64,000 bases of DNA from assembly GCA_963693285.1 (NCBI GenBank), contig OY848918.1, positions 2,611,501 through 2,675,500 of the forward strand. The letters are read 5' to 3'. Positions 24,941 to 47,382 of this stretch are shown here, piece by piece. The position numbers and the translations under genes are program-made. The notes beneath the pieces are model-generated. The model did not search any database. It had not been told where the DNA came from and was given only the letters and a program-made list of their open reading frames with translations. Source of the stretch: Xestospongia muta (taxonomy: Eukaryota; Porifera; Demospongiae; Haplosclerida; Petrosiidae). Position 1 is the stretch's first letter, and each line of letters begins with the position of its first letter.

Positions 24941-25257
24941 TTAGCATTCCATATCAGCTGATAAATCTTCAACTTTATTAGCTTGTGTCTATAAACAACA
25001 ACAATATTATTTATATAATATTCAATTATAAAATGTCCTACTAGTGGAGACATTGATCCTGTGAAGTATCCATTATTAGGATCATCATTATGTTCACCTA
25101 AGCTATTACCAGGCCATGAGGTATATGAAACAGGTAATTCATGATGATTAGCAACCTTAAAATAACAATAATATAAACAAATTATTATTAACAATATTAG
25201 TACCATTTCTGAATTAATAGGAGTTGCTACTTGATTGTTGTCAAGAGATTTAAACCT
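24941..25257 (-). pseudogene. 3' cassette of three short exons downstream of ZU5 receptor 2
   Basis: Splice-flanked exons encode NNQVATPINSEM, GEHNDDPNNGYFTGSMSPL and QANKVEDLSADMEC, then a stop. They lie 3' of the modelled stop of ZU5 receptor 2 (25467). They could be alternative last exons of that gene or remnants of a duplicated one. Here the last exon ends earlier than in the related copy at 20702, because a stop follows MEC. Confidence 0.5.
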
Positions 25258-25466
25258 ATAGTTAACATATAACATGTAACACTAATATATACAATACATA
25301 CACTTTAATAGTAGAGTATACAACATACAACAGTGATAGAATAAAACAATAATCTAAAGTTGGTAAAATTGGTGCTTAAGTTAATACATATTACATATCA
25401 CTAGTTATAAATTTTTGCAATTTGTTTGTTCTACATAATCTCAATAGCTATATTTAATATAATATA

Positions 25467-34061
<8,595 letters not shown>

Positions 34062-34239
34062 AGTTGAAAGTGATACTGGAGGAAACGGAACTATCTTCTC
34101 TTTTACAATAAGACAGACATAACAACAAAATTACAATGACGAAAAAATAATTATTAATAATTATTACTTGTAATTGACTAATTGTGGGTGTGGTTGTTAT
34201 TTCGCCAATTGAGCTAATAATGCGTATATGGGATAAAAG
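34062..34239. promoter_or_regulatory. Shared upstream region of ZU5 receptor 2 and ATG101
   Basis: The two start codons (34061 on minus, 34240 on plus) face away from each other across 178 bp. The interval must hold both promoters and 5' untranslated regions, so it acts as a bidirectional promoter if both genes are transcribed. No TATA box was assigned. Confidence 0.55.
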
Positions 34240-35215
34240 ATGAACACAAGATTTCATTCATTTGAGTTGGTAAGTCTACTGATAAAATACGATCTCTCTC
34301 TTTATTCTTATTTTACAAACAGGAGGTCACTCCATCTCAAGTAGTAGACGCTACTAAAAGTGTCTTCCATACTATTTTACTTCACAGATCAACAGGAAAG
34401 GTACCACCTATCCACTCTAATTGTAGTTATGATAATATTCTCTTCTCTTTTCCCATTTCTCTACTCAGTATAAATATAGTTCTCATAATCCAGGGACATT
34501 CTCTGTGGGATCTGTCGGTATTGAAGATACAGACTGTCCCTCAATTGAGTTTACCTACATACGGTTAGCATCTCAAGACTTGGATCATTGGTTGTCAGGA
34601 GAAGTACATGGATTTGTATCATCACTATGTCAACAAGGATTAGGATCTAGAATAGGAAAAGTGAGTGAATTAACCACACCCAATTTGTTGATTAAGACCA
34701 CACCCCTTTCTCTAGATCTCATTGGAGTTCTTTGAGCGTAAGAAAGGTCGTTGGTTGTTACCTGCAGAAACCAGTAGTTGGGAAACATGGCAACTAATTC
34801 TACATGTTGTTGAGATTAAGACTGACTCAGGTACTGTGTTTGTGGGTGGGGTCACTATTTATGTTGTCACACCTCTTTTAGATTAGATGCAACATCAGAA
34901 GAAATTATCAGAAGGGTTATCAGAAATTGTATGTTAATATGTGTCACATGATATGTCACATGATTTCATTATAGATACTTTTAATATCACAAATTGTAAA
35001 CAGACCAGAATATGTCCCTCGAAATCCAACTCTTGATAACTTGTCAAATGTGTTTGAAACTCGTTTCTCAGAAATTCAACCTTGTCTTCATAGGGTAAGT
35101 GGGTGTGTCATTATGGTCTGTTGTCATAGCAACAAATTAGGTATTTTATGAATTGCCAACGGAGACTATGGCTGGTACTGTAAGAAAATTGATAAGGAAC
35201 ACTTTTGCTTATTAG
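34240..35215 (+). CDS. ATG101: Autophagy-related protein 101 (HORMA-fold subunit of the ULK1 complex)
   Basis: Seven exons: 34240-34269, 34323-34400, 34469-34660, 34716-34830, about 34882-34928, 34975-35094 and 35141-35215. The order and motifs match the animal family: TILLHRSTGK, SVGSVGIEDTDC, ISLEFFERKKGRW, VFETRFSEIQPCL and the last exon ending in a KLIRNTF-type motif. The expected length of about 218 residues is reached. The protein binds ATG13 and stabilises it during autophagy initiation. One problem remains: exon 4 ends in phase 1, and the next acceptor (ttttag at 34881) then reads GAT TAG. Using the second AG at 34886 breaks the frame. Read through, the alignment length is exactly right. 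This is either a one-base error or allele, or a real nonsense mutation. It is otherwise well conserved. Confidence 0.9.
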
Positions 35216-35816
35216 TTAATTGTGGGTGTGGTCATTGTACGCTACATGTGTACCAAATGTGCTGAGAAGTGGGTGTGGTTTTCAGAACATTGTGTTAGAA
35301 ATGAACAGTTGAAAATAATATTATTTGTGAGTCACATTTTGTCTACTAATAATAGTAACAGATGAGTCATAGTTATGAAATTGAGTCACGTTTTTTTCTA
35401 CTAATAATAGTAACATATTTGAATGCACCACAAATGTTAGAAGTAAAATGATATCTTTTACAGTTGAGAAATTGATGAGACGCTATCAGGATATATCCTA
35501 GAGAGAGAGAGAGAGAATGTATTACTATATATGGAGACAGTGACACTTACAAGTACATTTGAGAGACTTTTGATTTTTGACAGAGTGTGTTAGTTTTATT
35601 GTGACATTGTTTGTGAACAATTAGAGCACAATCTAAAGAGAAAATAGTTAAATAAATAAAATTTTAACAATTCATTAAACACAGTAACTAGTGCACTAAC
35701 TAACTACATGTACAGACACAGACTACATTAACTAACTATTAATTGTATCTATCCAATTAAAAATTTCATATTTAACATAACTTGTAGTAATTTTAGTAAT
35801 TTTCCAGTCATCCATT
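35216..35816. other. Region 3' of ATG101
   Basis: This holds the ATG101 3' flank and a short GA tract at about 35500-35515. A near-duplicate phrase (ctactaataatagtaacaga or similar) occurs at about 35344 and 35399. No gene was seen. Confidence 0.4.
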
Positions 35817-36500
35817 TTATTCATGAAGTAAAATTTTAGCAGTCACAACAATATCATTCTGTTCTATTTCAGATGAAGGATTTGATTGTAGATTAGGAGG
35901 AATTTGAATTTTTGGTGGTCTCCCAGTATCTTCAGCTTTAATTTGTTTAAAATGTTGACTTTGACATCCAACAATGTTTTCAGAGACACTCTCAATAGTC
36001 TCCTTTTTAGTAAACACAGATGTAACTGGAATTGGTACAACTTCACTAGATAACTAAATATTCATTCATTATTAACTAATTATTCAAATTCTATAGTATT
36101 AATTACCTGACCAATATTAGATCTCTCTTCTACAACTATTGACTGGTAGATTAATTCAGTATCATCTGGTGTTGGCTTTCCAGAAGAAGATGGAAATTGG
36201 GCATCATTACTTACAAGCTAAAATGAAAGTTAATGTGTTTATGTGTTTCATTTTATACTTTACTTTTACTATTGGCTCTACTTCACTGGTACTGATGACA
36301 AGAGATGTTAGTCTTCCAGTGATTTCTTTATCATTGGACATCTGTTTGGTAGTATCTGATGTCTTGTTAGTTTTAGCTGGTATAGGAGGTGGTATATCAT
36401 CATCTTGTACATTACTTGTTATAGGAGATGGTATATCATTATCTTGTACATTAGCTGGTATAGGAGGTGGTATATCATCATCTTGTACATTAAAACAAAA
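35817..36500 (-). pseudogene. Fragment of a ZU5 receptor cytoplasmic linker
   Basis: Exons match the linker of ZU5 receptor 2: PSSSGKPTPDDTEL (compare PSSSGKPTADDTEL near 31230), SSEVVPIPVTSV and KTNKTSDTTKQMSN. The 5' end carries three in-frame 39 bp repeats encoding variants of NVQDDDIPPPIPA. The fragment ends in TAA at 35817-35819, overlapped by an AATAAA signal. It has no membrane or ZU5 exons. It could be extra 3' exons of ZU5 receptor 3 or a partial duplicate. Confidence 0.6.
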
Positions 36501-36574
36501 TTTAGATATTACAGTTAATAAAAATTAATTTTAAAGACGCTGACTTATTTAGAAAATACATCAATTATTTTAGC

Positions 36575-36765
36575 AATACCATTTAATATCAATATTAATA
36601 ATTACTACTTGATACTAACATGTGACATCAACTATTATTGAGAATTGTTAACAGTATTATTGTAATATATTTAAGAGCATTGCGTTAAATAATTTTAAAT
36701 AATAAGATAAGGAGAAAGAAGTAACATTGTAAGACAAATTTATATTGTAGTACATGTAACACTAA
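36575..36765. repeat. Dispersed repeat R1 (copy 5)
   Basis: Contains gatactaacatgtgacatca and attgttaacagtattattg. It separates two receptor fragments. Confidence 0.7.
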
Positions 36766-36839
36766 TATATACAATACAAAAAATTTAATAGTAAAGGATA
36801 CAACATAGAACAGTTCATTAATAGATACTATATTTAATA

Positions 36840-36931
36840 TAATATATTACACTTTTGGTGGTACTTCAGAATAAGTTGTGATTCATCATTTTTCCAAAAG
36901 AATGAAGACCTATATAGGAATTACAAAATGT

Positions 36932-36967
<36 letters not shown>

Positions 36968-37200
36968 AAAAGTTTTACATTTTAGATATTTGTGTTCTCC
37001 TCTATATTATTCTTATTGAAGAGATGATTACTAAATTTACAGATATCCTTACCAAGTGACATGGCTTGAGAATTTGTATGATGATGTTCATTATAAAGAG
37101 AACAGTATGCACCATTTGGTTCTTCCAGTGGTTGTGGTTGTTCAGATCTGGTAGAGAAATCACTAGCTAGTAAAACTTGTGGTTTAGAAGTCCTTTAAGA
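36840..37200 (-). pseudogene. Duplicate 3' tail exons after ZU5 receptor 3
   Basis: A copy of the tail exon appears with RSEQPQPLEEPNG and HTNSQAMSLG (about 37195-37060), followed by a degenerate copy of the final exon (about 36905-36840). The same pair, better preserved, ends ZU5 receptor 3 just upstream. A (CA)n tract lies at 36937-36963. Confidence 0.6.
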
Positions 37201-37394
37201 GGGAGAATACAAATAAATGTTATACAATATATACAATATATGTGACCAAAATAGAACCAAATAACAATCTAGAGTTGGTGATACACATTGTGTATTACTT
37301 AGTAGTTGTAAACTTTTGCAACAACAAAAATTGATGCTACACAATAAGATATGATCTCAATAACATCAACAACTACTATATTTAATATAATATA

Positions 37395-40300
37395 TTACAC
37401 TTTCAGAGGTACTTCAGAAGAAGGTCTTTTTCCATAATAATGACCTATATGGAAATTACAAAATGTCACACACACACAAGCATAAAAAGATTCTACATGT
37501 AAATATGTGTTCTTCTCTATATTATTTTTATAAGAGAGATTGCTAAATTTAAAGATATCCTTATCAGGCAACATGGCTTGAGAACTTACACCATGATACT
37601 TACTACACAATGAACAATACATACCATCTGATTCTTCCAGTGGTTGTTGCTTAGATCTGGTAAGTAATAGAGTATTTTGTTTATAAGTACTGTAAGAGAG
37701 AAAACACAAGTATATTTCACTAGTTATATACTTAACTAACTTATGATCATAGGCTTTGATGCAATGTTGAGTTAATAATTTTTTCATTTTATCTCCAATA
37801 TTGCTTAAAGGTTTATCTTCTTGTTCTTGAAGAACATCACAAATTTGTGTTAAAATATGATATGACTTTTCATCAATATCTAACTTTCTTTGTAACTTCT
37901 CAACTATTTTGCTAGCTTTGTCATATGCTGTACCATACATACTTGTTACATCTTTTCTAACATGTGAAGCTAATAACTTCTTAGCAATAAGAGTATTAAC
38001 AATACGAAGAGGATCAGCTTCAATAGCATTACAAAGACTAGCAGAATGGACTTGAAATATCTCTGATGGACCACCATTGACTAAGAAAAGTAGAAAGAGG
38101 TAATGATTGTTAACTTTTTTGAGAGACTTACCAGATGACACAATATGTGAAGATATAACATGATACTTATCATAAAGATGGTGGTATACTCTATATAATT
38201 CTTCTTGTGATTGTTGCTCAGGATTGATAAAATGATACTTGATATGAACTGCTATATTAATTAGACCAATTTTACACAGAGCATCAACTAGAGGGTCTAA
38301 TGGCTTATCAAAGTTATTAAGTCTCCATAGAAGTAATACTTCTCTAGTACACTGAAGAGATTCATAATATTTTGTTTCAATATTATGAAGTTGACCTGGT
38401 GTTAGACCAAGCTGCAATCCAAAATTAAACCATTTTTCCCTCAAACAATCTTCACTTGTAATTACACTAAATACCTCTACAAACAATGGATCTGTTTCTA
38501 GTAAGATATATTTATATAATTAATATTATATATATTATATTTATACATACCTTTAGAGATTGCATCTGTTTCTGATTCAGATGATAAAGGGAGAGATGGG
38601 GACAAGGAAAGACCACTGGTATCTGTGAATTTGATAACAGTATTATAACAAAAATGAATATATAGAACAGGGAAGATATACCTGATTTTTCTAGAGTGAT
38701 TGTAGATGTAGCAGGAGGAGTAACACCATTGAATTTGACAATTACACTTTGGCTTATTGTACTATTTATACTTTTGTTAGCTTTAAACTCCAGTCGAAAA
38801 CGAGGAGGATAGGACAATTCTTCTTCCAATAGCTCAAGCACCTCTATATTGTCAATTGTTACTTCTCCACCTTCACAATCCATCATCTTAAAGTAATCAA
38901 TAGAGTCCTCTGATATCTATCATATAACAGTAAAATTATAATAATCAGGTGGTAGATTAGAGTTTTAGAAATTTTTGGTACTTTTAAATACACTATTGCT
39001 TACATATTCAGAACAAATTCCACAGTACGACCAGTTCCAACCGAGTATATTATCAGGCTCAAGTGAGAGAGAAACACGACCACATTCAGTGAATTGCACA
39101 GGATGTAAAGGGAGTGACAGGTTATAGCCCTCTCTATGACATTGTTCCTTTATCATCTGTATGTATAGATGTAGATAAAATTGAGGTAATTGGCAAAACT
39201 AACTTTCGTACAACCTTTCTGTTGATACAAAAAGCTAAATTCTACAAATAAAGTATCATCTTCTCTCTTATCAGCTCGAGCTATAAAATATTTCTTTGGT
39301 ATCTCTCTGTATGTACTGCCTTTAGTAGCAATACAGTTAGAACAAAAGTGAGAAGCAAGAACTTTAACCAGAGTAGACTCAATGGTCACTTGGTATTCAT
39401 GGTTTTGTTTAAAATTAAATACTTTGTCACTTAACAAACATTCATCATCTGCTGTTAGTAGATATAGTTGGTTATTACAATCCTTCATATTAGATACATC
39501 AATGTGATGAGGTATATATAATTCAGCTGGTTTTATTAACTGACAGTTGATATATATCCATACAATAGGAGAGACTGGAATATAATCATCTTCAAACTTA
39601 AATTTATCACTAAACAAACAGACACTAAACCAGACAGTAGCTGTATGTTCTATAGCTCCTTCTGGTATAATGAGAGTAACACCATATTGACTACAATGAT
39701 GTACTAAACCAGTAGTAGGGACTGTTAGTAGAGTCAGGTTTTCAAAGATAGCTAATGTAAAAATAGAGATTACAAATAATGTTTAAGTCACATTGAAAGT
39801 ATGTCATTTTCTTATGTCCTAAGATTGTTATGGACCACTTGTTAGGTATGTCTCATGGTATGTCTTTTTCATACATTGTTTATTATTAATTCCCGATCAC
39901 TTATGAGTTTGCTTGACTGATCATGTAAATGTTTAAAACTCAATGACCTATATGCTTTTACCACATCTCAAATCTTCAAAATAAGTAAATATAATAAACT
40001 CTAGTCCTTTATAACAACAACAGTACCACAATATAATATAATAATCTTAGGAAAATTTTTTACAATTATAATTTGTTAATGCAATGGATAGTGAAAGGAT
40101 CAATAATGGATAAATTGAATGGATGGACAAACATATTTGAAATAAATATACATATGTTATTACCTGTTATCATTCCACATTCCAATTCTAAGTATTTTTC
40201 ATGTTGTGATATTCCAATCACAGAAGATATTTTATTCTCAGGATTAGTAAATGGAATATCTTTTACTGTAGAGTTCCAGTGATGAGAGGACTAATGTCAA

Positions 40301-43300
40301 ATAGTAAACAAGAATATAATATGTCAATTTAATTAGTAAAACATTTTGAAATGGATAGCAGAGAATACAAAATGCTAAAAGGCATAAAACCTTGTTGATC
40401 ACTTTAATTGCTTCAACACGTCTTAACAGACAAATTTATATGTGTCCCTATCAAGGCCTTACAGCTATACTTAAATTTGTTTATGGCCAGCCTAGAAGCT
40501 TCAAAACTTGACTAGCCATAGTTAGCATTCACGGTTAGAAATTGTTGGTTATCATGAGGTTAATCTATGTGAAATAATTTTATTCATTGCCTTCAAAGTT
40601 GTATACAACAACAAAACATATGGTATACAGATTGTTCAGAAATACACTTGCACATGTCCACATACTTAATATAGTACTGAACTATTCTGTAGTCTTACCC
40701 CTAGACCAAACCTTCCTAAACTTTAACACTCACATATGTGTTACATTTTTTGAACAAATGGCAGGCCACAACATAGATATTATACCTTTTCTAACTCTGA
40801 ATCAATTATAGATAGTTTCAAAGGTTTTTGTGTTTTCTCTTGTGAGTTTTCAAGGTTTTTGAGAGATGTTGTTGATATCCTATCTTTATAGCTTGTTAGT
40901 GATGGTTTCAATCTATCAAAAAAATTATAACACTTGAATATTATATCTCAATATATATTTGTCAGGTAATTCTAATCCCAGCCAATGTACTTACTTTTTT
41001 GACTTTTTACTTTTTGTAACTGTACATTGACTTAGAAAAACTTGTGGTTCTTGTGATGGACTTTTTAAGAGTCTTGATACAACAACTTCCTATAAGGAGA
41101 TAATGAATAATACAAAGTTATGACAAATGTATAACTTCTGATGAGTTTTTATTGACTACTTCAGACACTTCAGCTATCACATCACTACTAAATTGTTACC
41201 ACACTTAGTAGTTAGCACCATGCTGTTGCTATAATCAGACACCTCAGCCAATGGGATTAATGTAATTTATTAACCCATGGAAGCCCATTGATACCTAGCA
41301 TTTTGTATTTTGCGAATACAGATCCCTTGTCTCAACAGTCTAGCTTATATGCATACCATATAAGTGGTATTTTTTACTGGAATTTCATTTTGATGAAACT
41401 TTCAATGCACAAAAACTATATCGTGCAAACATTGGTCACAAGTTGGAAGAAATTGTGAAAATAGAATCTGATGTAATTTTGACAACAAACTTTGAGGTCC
41501 ACAAACAAAACTAAATAAAAGTGTAATATGCACACAATAAAACTGACTATAAACTATTACTAGTATACAAATACTTACAACAATAGGGCCAGGACTGGTG
41601 TCAGCAGTCCTATATAAATAACAATAAACACAGTATGTCATGAGACAAGGTGAGTTTGGTTATTACGAAGTAGTCTCACTTTTTAGGTTTCTTCATATTA
41701 TATTTCTTATTCTTATTGTATTTTTTCCCACAGCAGACACAAAAGAGTACAATGATCAATGCAGTTGTAATAATTATTATTATAACTGTAGAAACCCCAA
41801 ACATGATATAAACTAGAGAGAGAGAGAAAGAGAGATCTTTTTATATCATTTATGAATATAATAGATTAATAAAGGTATAAATACTGTCACAAATATATGT
41901 ACAACTACTCTAGCTATTATTTTGTCCCAGGCTATAAATACGATTGTATAACTATAATACATACGAGTTGTAGACTTGTTAGTTGGAATGTCACTTGAAG
42001 TAGGAATAACAGATGAGGTTGGAATAACAGTTGAAATAAGAGTTACTATAAAAGTGAAATATATCATGATACATTACTAATAATGATGTCATTACTTGTT
42101 CCATAAATAGATACAGATGAACTAAATACATCACATTGTTGTTGTTGAGGTGTAGGCTGTATAGCTGTTACACATATATTATATGTACCATTAGGAATCC
42201 ACTTAATATGACAATCAATAACTCCCTTTGGTATTCTAGTAGTGTTACTATAATCAGTAGTGACTGAAGTAAGTTTAATGTAGCAATATTGAGAGTTAGA
42301 ACCATAAATGATATGACATTGAAAACACTCAACACTATTATTACTAGCAAAGTGATCTAATCTTTGAACTTCATAAGTACCTAGTAATGAGGTTAGTGAA
42401 TATAATTATAAAAATATCACATGACATTTCAAAAAGGCTGACTCACTTTGAGTTAAAATTGTATTTTGAGGTGTTTCTCCTGCCATATTTCCCAAGTCCA
42501 TAATCATTTTAATGTAGTCATTTCCAAACAGTGAAAATTCTGAACCACCACATTCTCCAATAACAGTTACACTGTCATTATAATGATGTACTGGAACTGT
42601 GTACTCTTTTAATCCATATGCGTGATTAGTATAGTTGACATATATATGAGCATAAGTACTCTCCTGTCCAGGACAGTTTTGTGACTTCTATTATAATAAT
42701 TACTATTAACACATTATCTATTATTATTATAATAACTGACCTTAAATGTAATACAACAGGAGACATTTCCATTTATTAATTTACTAACTTTTGTTGTTGC
42801 ATTAACAAGTAGTCCAGATGGAGGAGCTAAGATATATATAACTTATATGTTATATATTTAATTATACTTACAATAAGGTATTGGTCCAGTCCAATATGTA
42901 GTATTTGATGTTAATGTACCAGCATAAGTTATAACTGATATATTAACTAGTCTACAATGATCTAAATATTGAGACTTAACACTCCATATATTAATATTAG
43001 TAACATTCTCTATGAATAGAGTATCATTGATATATCCTAATGATATATTATATGTAATAATAATGTCATCTAGTACAAATGGAGGATCCCACACAAATGT
43101 TATAAAGGACTTATTAGCATCTTTGATGTTAATATTGTTTACTGGATCTAAATGACCTATAATTGTAAAAAAGTAACAATTGAATTGAATGACTATCTAC
43201 TTACTTTGGACTTCTAGTATAGCCTCCTTAGATTTTATATAAGGACTGGACAAACTTCGACAGTATATAATGGCTCCATTATCATTGCTTGTTAGCTCCA

Positions 43301-43601
43301 AAGTGCAGATGTAATGACAGTAAGTGCTGTTGCAAGGATCACCACAGTCATTGGCGATGTCATTTTCACCCTTTATAACTCTTATACCGTTACTACAGTT
43401 TATAGCAGCACATGATATGTTAACTGTACCACCTACAGTACTGTTGATTGACACTGGATCTTCTACAAACTCTGAACAATTGCAAACAGTAATGATAAAT
43501 TAAAAGAGAAGTAGTTTCTACTTACCACAGGACCGAGCTGAAGAAAAAGATAGCGAGAATGAGATGAACACCAAAGATAACAAAGCTAAGATAGCAGCCA
43601 T
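37395..43601 (-). CDS. ZU5 receptor 3: Ig/FN3-like ectodomain, membrane span, ZU5-UPA-Death-CARD-like
   Basis: The first exon encodes a signal peptide (MAAILALLSLVFISFSLSFS). Next come an Ig-like exon with VNISCAAINC (about 43470-43205), an FN3-like exon with FVWDPPF (about 43160-42870), three further cysteine-containing ectodomain exons and a short Ser/Thr/Pro stalk (TVIPTSSVIPTSSDIPT). The membrane span lies near 41810-41730, followed by a lysine-rich stop-transfer (GKKYNKNKKYNMKK). Inside are linker exons (about 41609-40165), ZU5 (about 39752-39205), UPA-like (about 39155-38690), Death domain (about 38490-38133) and a CARD-like domain (about 38083-37743). The tail ends SSEVPLKV at 37395. 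Every part I checked stays open. Its ectodomain is the least like the others, so it probably binds something different. Death-fold signalling is inferred. Confidence 0.82.
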
Positions 43602-43629
43602 TTTAATCTAAATAATCATAGAAGGCTGC

Positions 43630-46340
43630 AGGCCCGGGCATACACGGACAATGACCGGGTTGACTTGACCAAGCAATTCTAAATAATGCCCTGAACACAT
43701 GTTATTACATCATAATTTACATAATAATAAGTGTTTGTTATTACAATATTAGTACCCTCCAAGTTATTATGGCTAAACGTCAGGCTTCCTTACTCTCTTT
43801 TATCAACAACACCACACTGACTACTAAGAGGCTGAGGATAACAGATTCCCAAGAGGAAGATGCTGATAGTAAGAACAACTTGTACAAACAAGCCTGCAGC
43901 ATGTTGCATGCTGCATGATCAAGATTCAAGCACAGCATGCACTGATGCACAGGATCACAAGGTCACTGTCACACAGTATGAAAAATCATATAGTACATCT
44001 TCCACGTCTAAAATTGCTGTGATTTTATGACTTCATTTCAGTTTATCTACCCCTGTAGTTGAACATATTGAGAGTGGATCATCAAATGAAGTTGCTACAG
44101 CACTTGATGTACTTCCTTCTACTAGTCTTCCCAGGGATATAGCAAAGGATAAAAGTGACAGACCAGTTCAGCCTGAAGGCATTACCTTTCCTTCTAAGAT
44201 GTATTGGACAGTTAAAAGGTCCTTCCAATCAAGCTGGTATCAGATATTTCCATGGATCGAGTATTCAGTAGAGAGAGATTGCATATTCTGTTTTTCTTGC
44301 CTTTTTTGGAGTTAATGCTGATAAATGTCTAATGTACAGTGGTTTCTGTGATTGGAAACATGCTAGAGGAAAAGGAGGAACTCTCACAAACCATGACAGT
44401 TGTGCAAAGCACAAAGATGCAACTCTTTCATAGAAGCAGTATCAGTCTACTGTAGTAAATGATACATCAATTGCGGGTTCAGATAGAGAGAGGGAGAATT
44501 AAAACAGTAACAGAGAACTGGAGATATGTGAAGAGCTTGATGGAGTGCTTGTTATATTGTTCTCAACAAGGAATAGCACTGCGAGGGCATCGTGAAGCTG
44601 ATCTGGAAGATATGTCAGTTAATGTTGGAAATTTTCGATCTTTGTTGTTGCTTCAAGCTCGACATGATGATGTTGTTAGAGAGCAAATGCTATCTGGTCT
44701 GAAGAATGCCTCCTGGCTTGGACATGATCTTCAGAATAGCTTGATATCTATAATGGCAGAATGGGTGCTGAAGACCATTATATCAGAAGTCAAAACAGCT
44801 CGCTATTACACTCTCATTGTTGACGAAACTAAAGATGTCAGCAAGGTGTTGCGATACGTGTATGAAGGAGTTGTACGTGAAAGGTTCATCTCATACACCC
44901 ATTGTGAAGAGCTTCATGCTTCTGCACTTACAAGCTATATCTTTCAAGTACTTGATGGTCTCCTAATTAACATCACGAATTGTATGTATAAGTCAGTGTT
45001 ACGATGGTGCTTCTGTGATGAGTGGGGCTTATAGTGGTGTGAGTCCAAGAATCCTAGAAGAAAACCTGAGAGCAATATACATTCACTGTCATCCTCATCA
45101 ACTGAATCTAGCTCTGGTTGATACCTGCAAAAACCTTCCAGCTGCTTCTGATTTCTTCTCTCTCCTTGAAAGCTTGTATGTGTTCATGTCATCTTCCATT
45201 CCTCACAGTCTGTTTATTAAAAAGCAAAAGGAGCTTGGTTTTACTAGAGAAATACGACTTGTAAAGCTTAGCAATACAAGATGGTCTTGTAGACATACCT
45301 CAATAAAGGCCATCAAATCCACAATCTCAGCTGTTCTTGTGACCCTACAGGAGATATCAGAGGAAAGTGGTAGTAGACCTGTAGATTCTCGAGGCTTACT
45401 TTTCCAAGTGAAAACATTTCAATTTTTTCTCTCTCTTATTCTATATGAGAAGATTTTCTCTATCACCGGAAAACTCTCCAATCTTCTTCAGGCTGAACAA
45501 GTGAACTATGGTGGAGCATCTTATTGTATTCGTGCAACTAAAGGCAGCATTGAAAGTCTTCAAAGTGAGAGTGAATTGGTAAAAATCTGGGAGGAGGCTG
45601 TTGAATTGGCAAAAAAGTATGACATTGCTGTTTCACCATTGAGACCTAGACGAAACCAAAGATTATCACAATACCTGAATGACAGCCTTGTAGAAGAAAC
45701 AACTGGACCACAATGCAGTCTTTCTGCGTACTGATCTCTTGTCTATTATAGCACCATTGACACTCTGGTGAAGGAGATAAATCAGAGATTCAGTGAGCTA
45801 AACTTATCTCTGCTGCAAGCATTGCAGGCATTACTTCCTACCTCTGACGAGTTCTTAGATGTGAACACATTACGTCCATTCTTGCAACATTATGAAATTG
45901 ACGAAGATGAAGTGACAGCAGAGGCTCTAATTGCCATGAAATTTTTGAGGGAGAAAACAGGAACCAATTCTTTTATGTTCCTTCATGACGTTTATCAACA
46001 TCTTTATGAAGTTAAAGAGTGCTTCCCCAAGTTACTTGAGTGCCTCCAGATAGCTATGACTATGGGTTTAACTACTGCTTCAGCTAAACTTTCTTTCTCC
46101 TCTTTGAGAAGACTTAAAACATACCTGCGTTCTACAATGACGCAGGAACGTCTCTGTAACTTGGCTCTACTGCACATCGAAAGAGATGTGTCTAGCAAAC
46201 TTTGGGACATTCTTGACGAACTAGTTTTAAAGTTTTCACAGACTCATAAAAACAGTAGACTCCTTTTACATTAATAATATTAATAAATAAACTTAACCAC
46301 ACCCCAATGTTGACCACACTCCTTTTTCTGCCCGGGTGGA
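43630..46340 (+). mobile_element. hAT-family DNA transposon, decayed
   Basis: A transposase relic occupies most of this segment. CCCGGGCATACA near the left end and the reverse complement of the right end, CCCGGGCAGAAA, look like imperfect terminal inverted repeats. An 8 bp target duplication, expected for hAT, was not found, so the edges are approximate. It sits upstream of ZU5 receptor 3 and before the ATG101 pseudogene. In the duplicate unit those two genes are only 178 bp apart. Confidence 0.7.
44150..46274 (+). pseudogene. hAT transposase (TTF-type finger, DUF4371, dimerisation domain), frameshifted
   Basis: A TTF-type zinc-finger region (DCIFCFSC, then GFCDWKHARGKGGTL and HDSCAKH) is followed by the DUF4371/RNase-H-like core with TLIVDETKDVS and later SGAYSGVS. 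The C-terminal hAT dimerisation domain has SFSSLRRLKTYLRSTM and ERLCNLALLHIERD. The frame is broken by a shift in the T-run near 44305, a TAG near 44433, a shift near 45010 and a stop near 45733. Frame changes and a small deletion after DETKDVS show it is inactive. It resembles the ZMYM1-like lineage of animal hAT genes. Confidence 0.88.
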
Positions 46341-46515
46341 GTTGCAGTTCTGCAGCCGCCTATCCATTTGATGCAAGAAGGTCTAGGGTGTGGCTGCATT
46401 TGTAGACAAGATAAGGTAATATTATCTATGATGATGTCATTATTTAGCGTGTGGTCATTAATTTTGCTAAATGTGCAAATACCGAGTATGTATTTATGTG
46501 TATATGGACTAAAAG

Positions 46516-47125
<610 letters not shown>

Positions 47126-47240
47126 GAAAGGACATTAGCTATAACCTATTGAAATGAAGATAAAAAGGGAGACTAGAGCAGGATGAAGTACTTATAACAG
47201 GTGTCATTGACTTTAGTTGTCCATAAAAATCATTCCATGG

Positions 47241-47382
47241 TTGAAGCTTTAGTTGGAAGTAAAGCTATTGACAATTAGTCAAGTTTAACAAAGTTTTCAT
47301 AGATTATGCTGATAGTGATGATCAAAACCCACGTGGTATTGATGGGATTGTCCTCACTAAATTTGATACCATTAATGAAAAG
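47241..47382 (+). pseudogene. SRPRA: SRP receptor alpha subunit fragment (copy 3)
   Basis: The frame reads EALVGSKAID, loses one base, then continues QLVKFNKVFIDYADSDD and DGIVLTKFDTINEKV up to a GT. This is the same exon as copy 2 with more of its 5' part. The single-base deletion near 47271 destroys the frame. A receptor 3' cassette follows it, as after copies 1 and 2. Confidence 0.85.

Noticed and set aside
37395..38486. Single 363-residue minus-strand frame in ZU5 receptor 3
   Set aside because: It runs through several GT..AG introns that happen to lack stops. The splice-based model fits the paralogues better.
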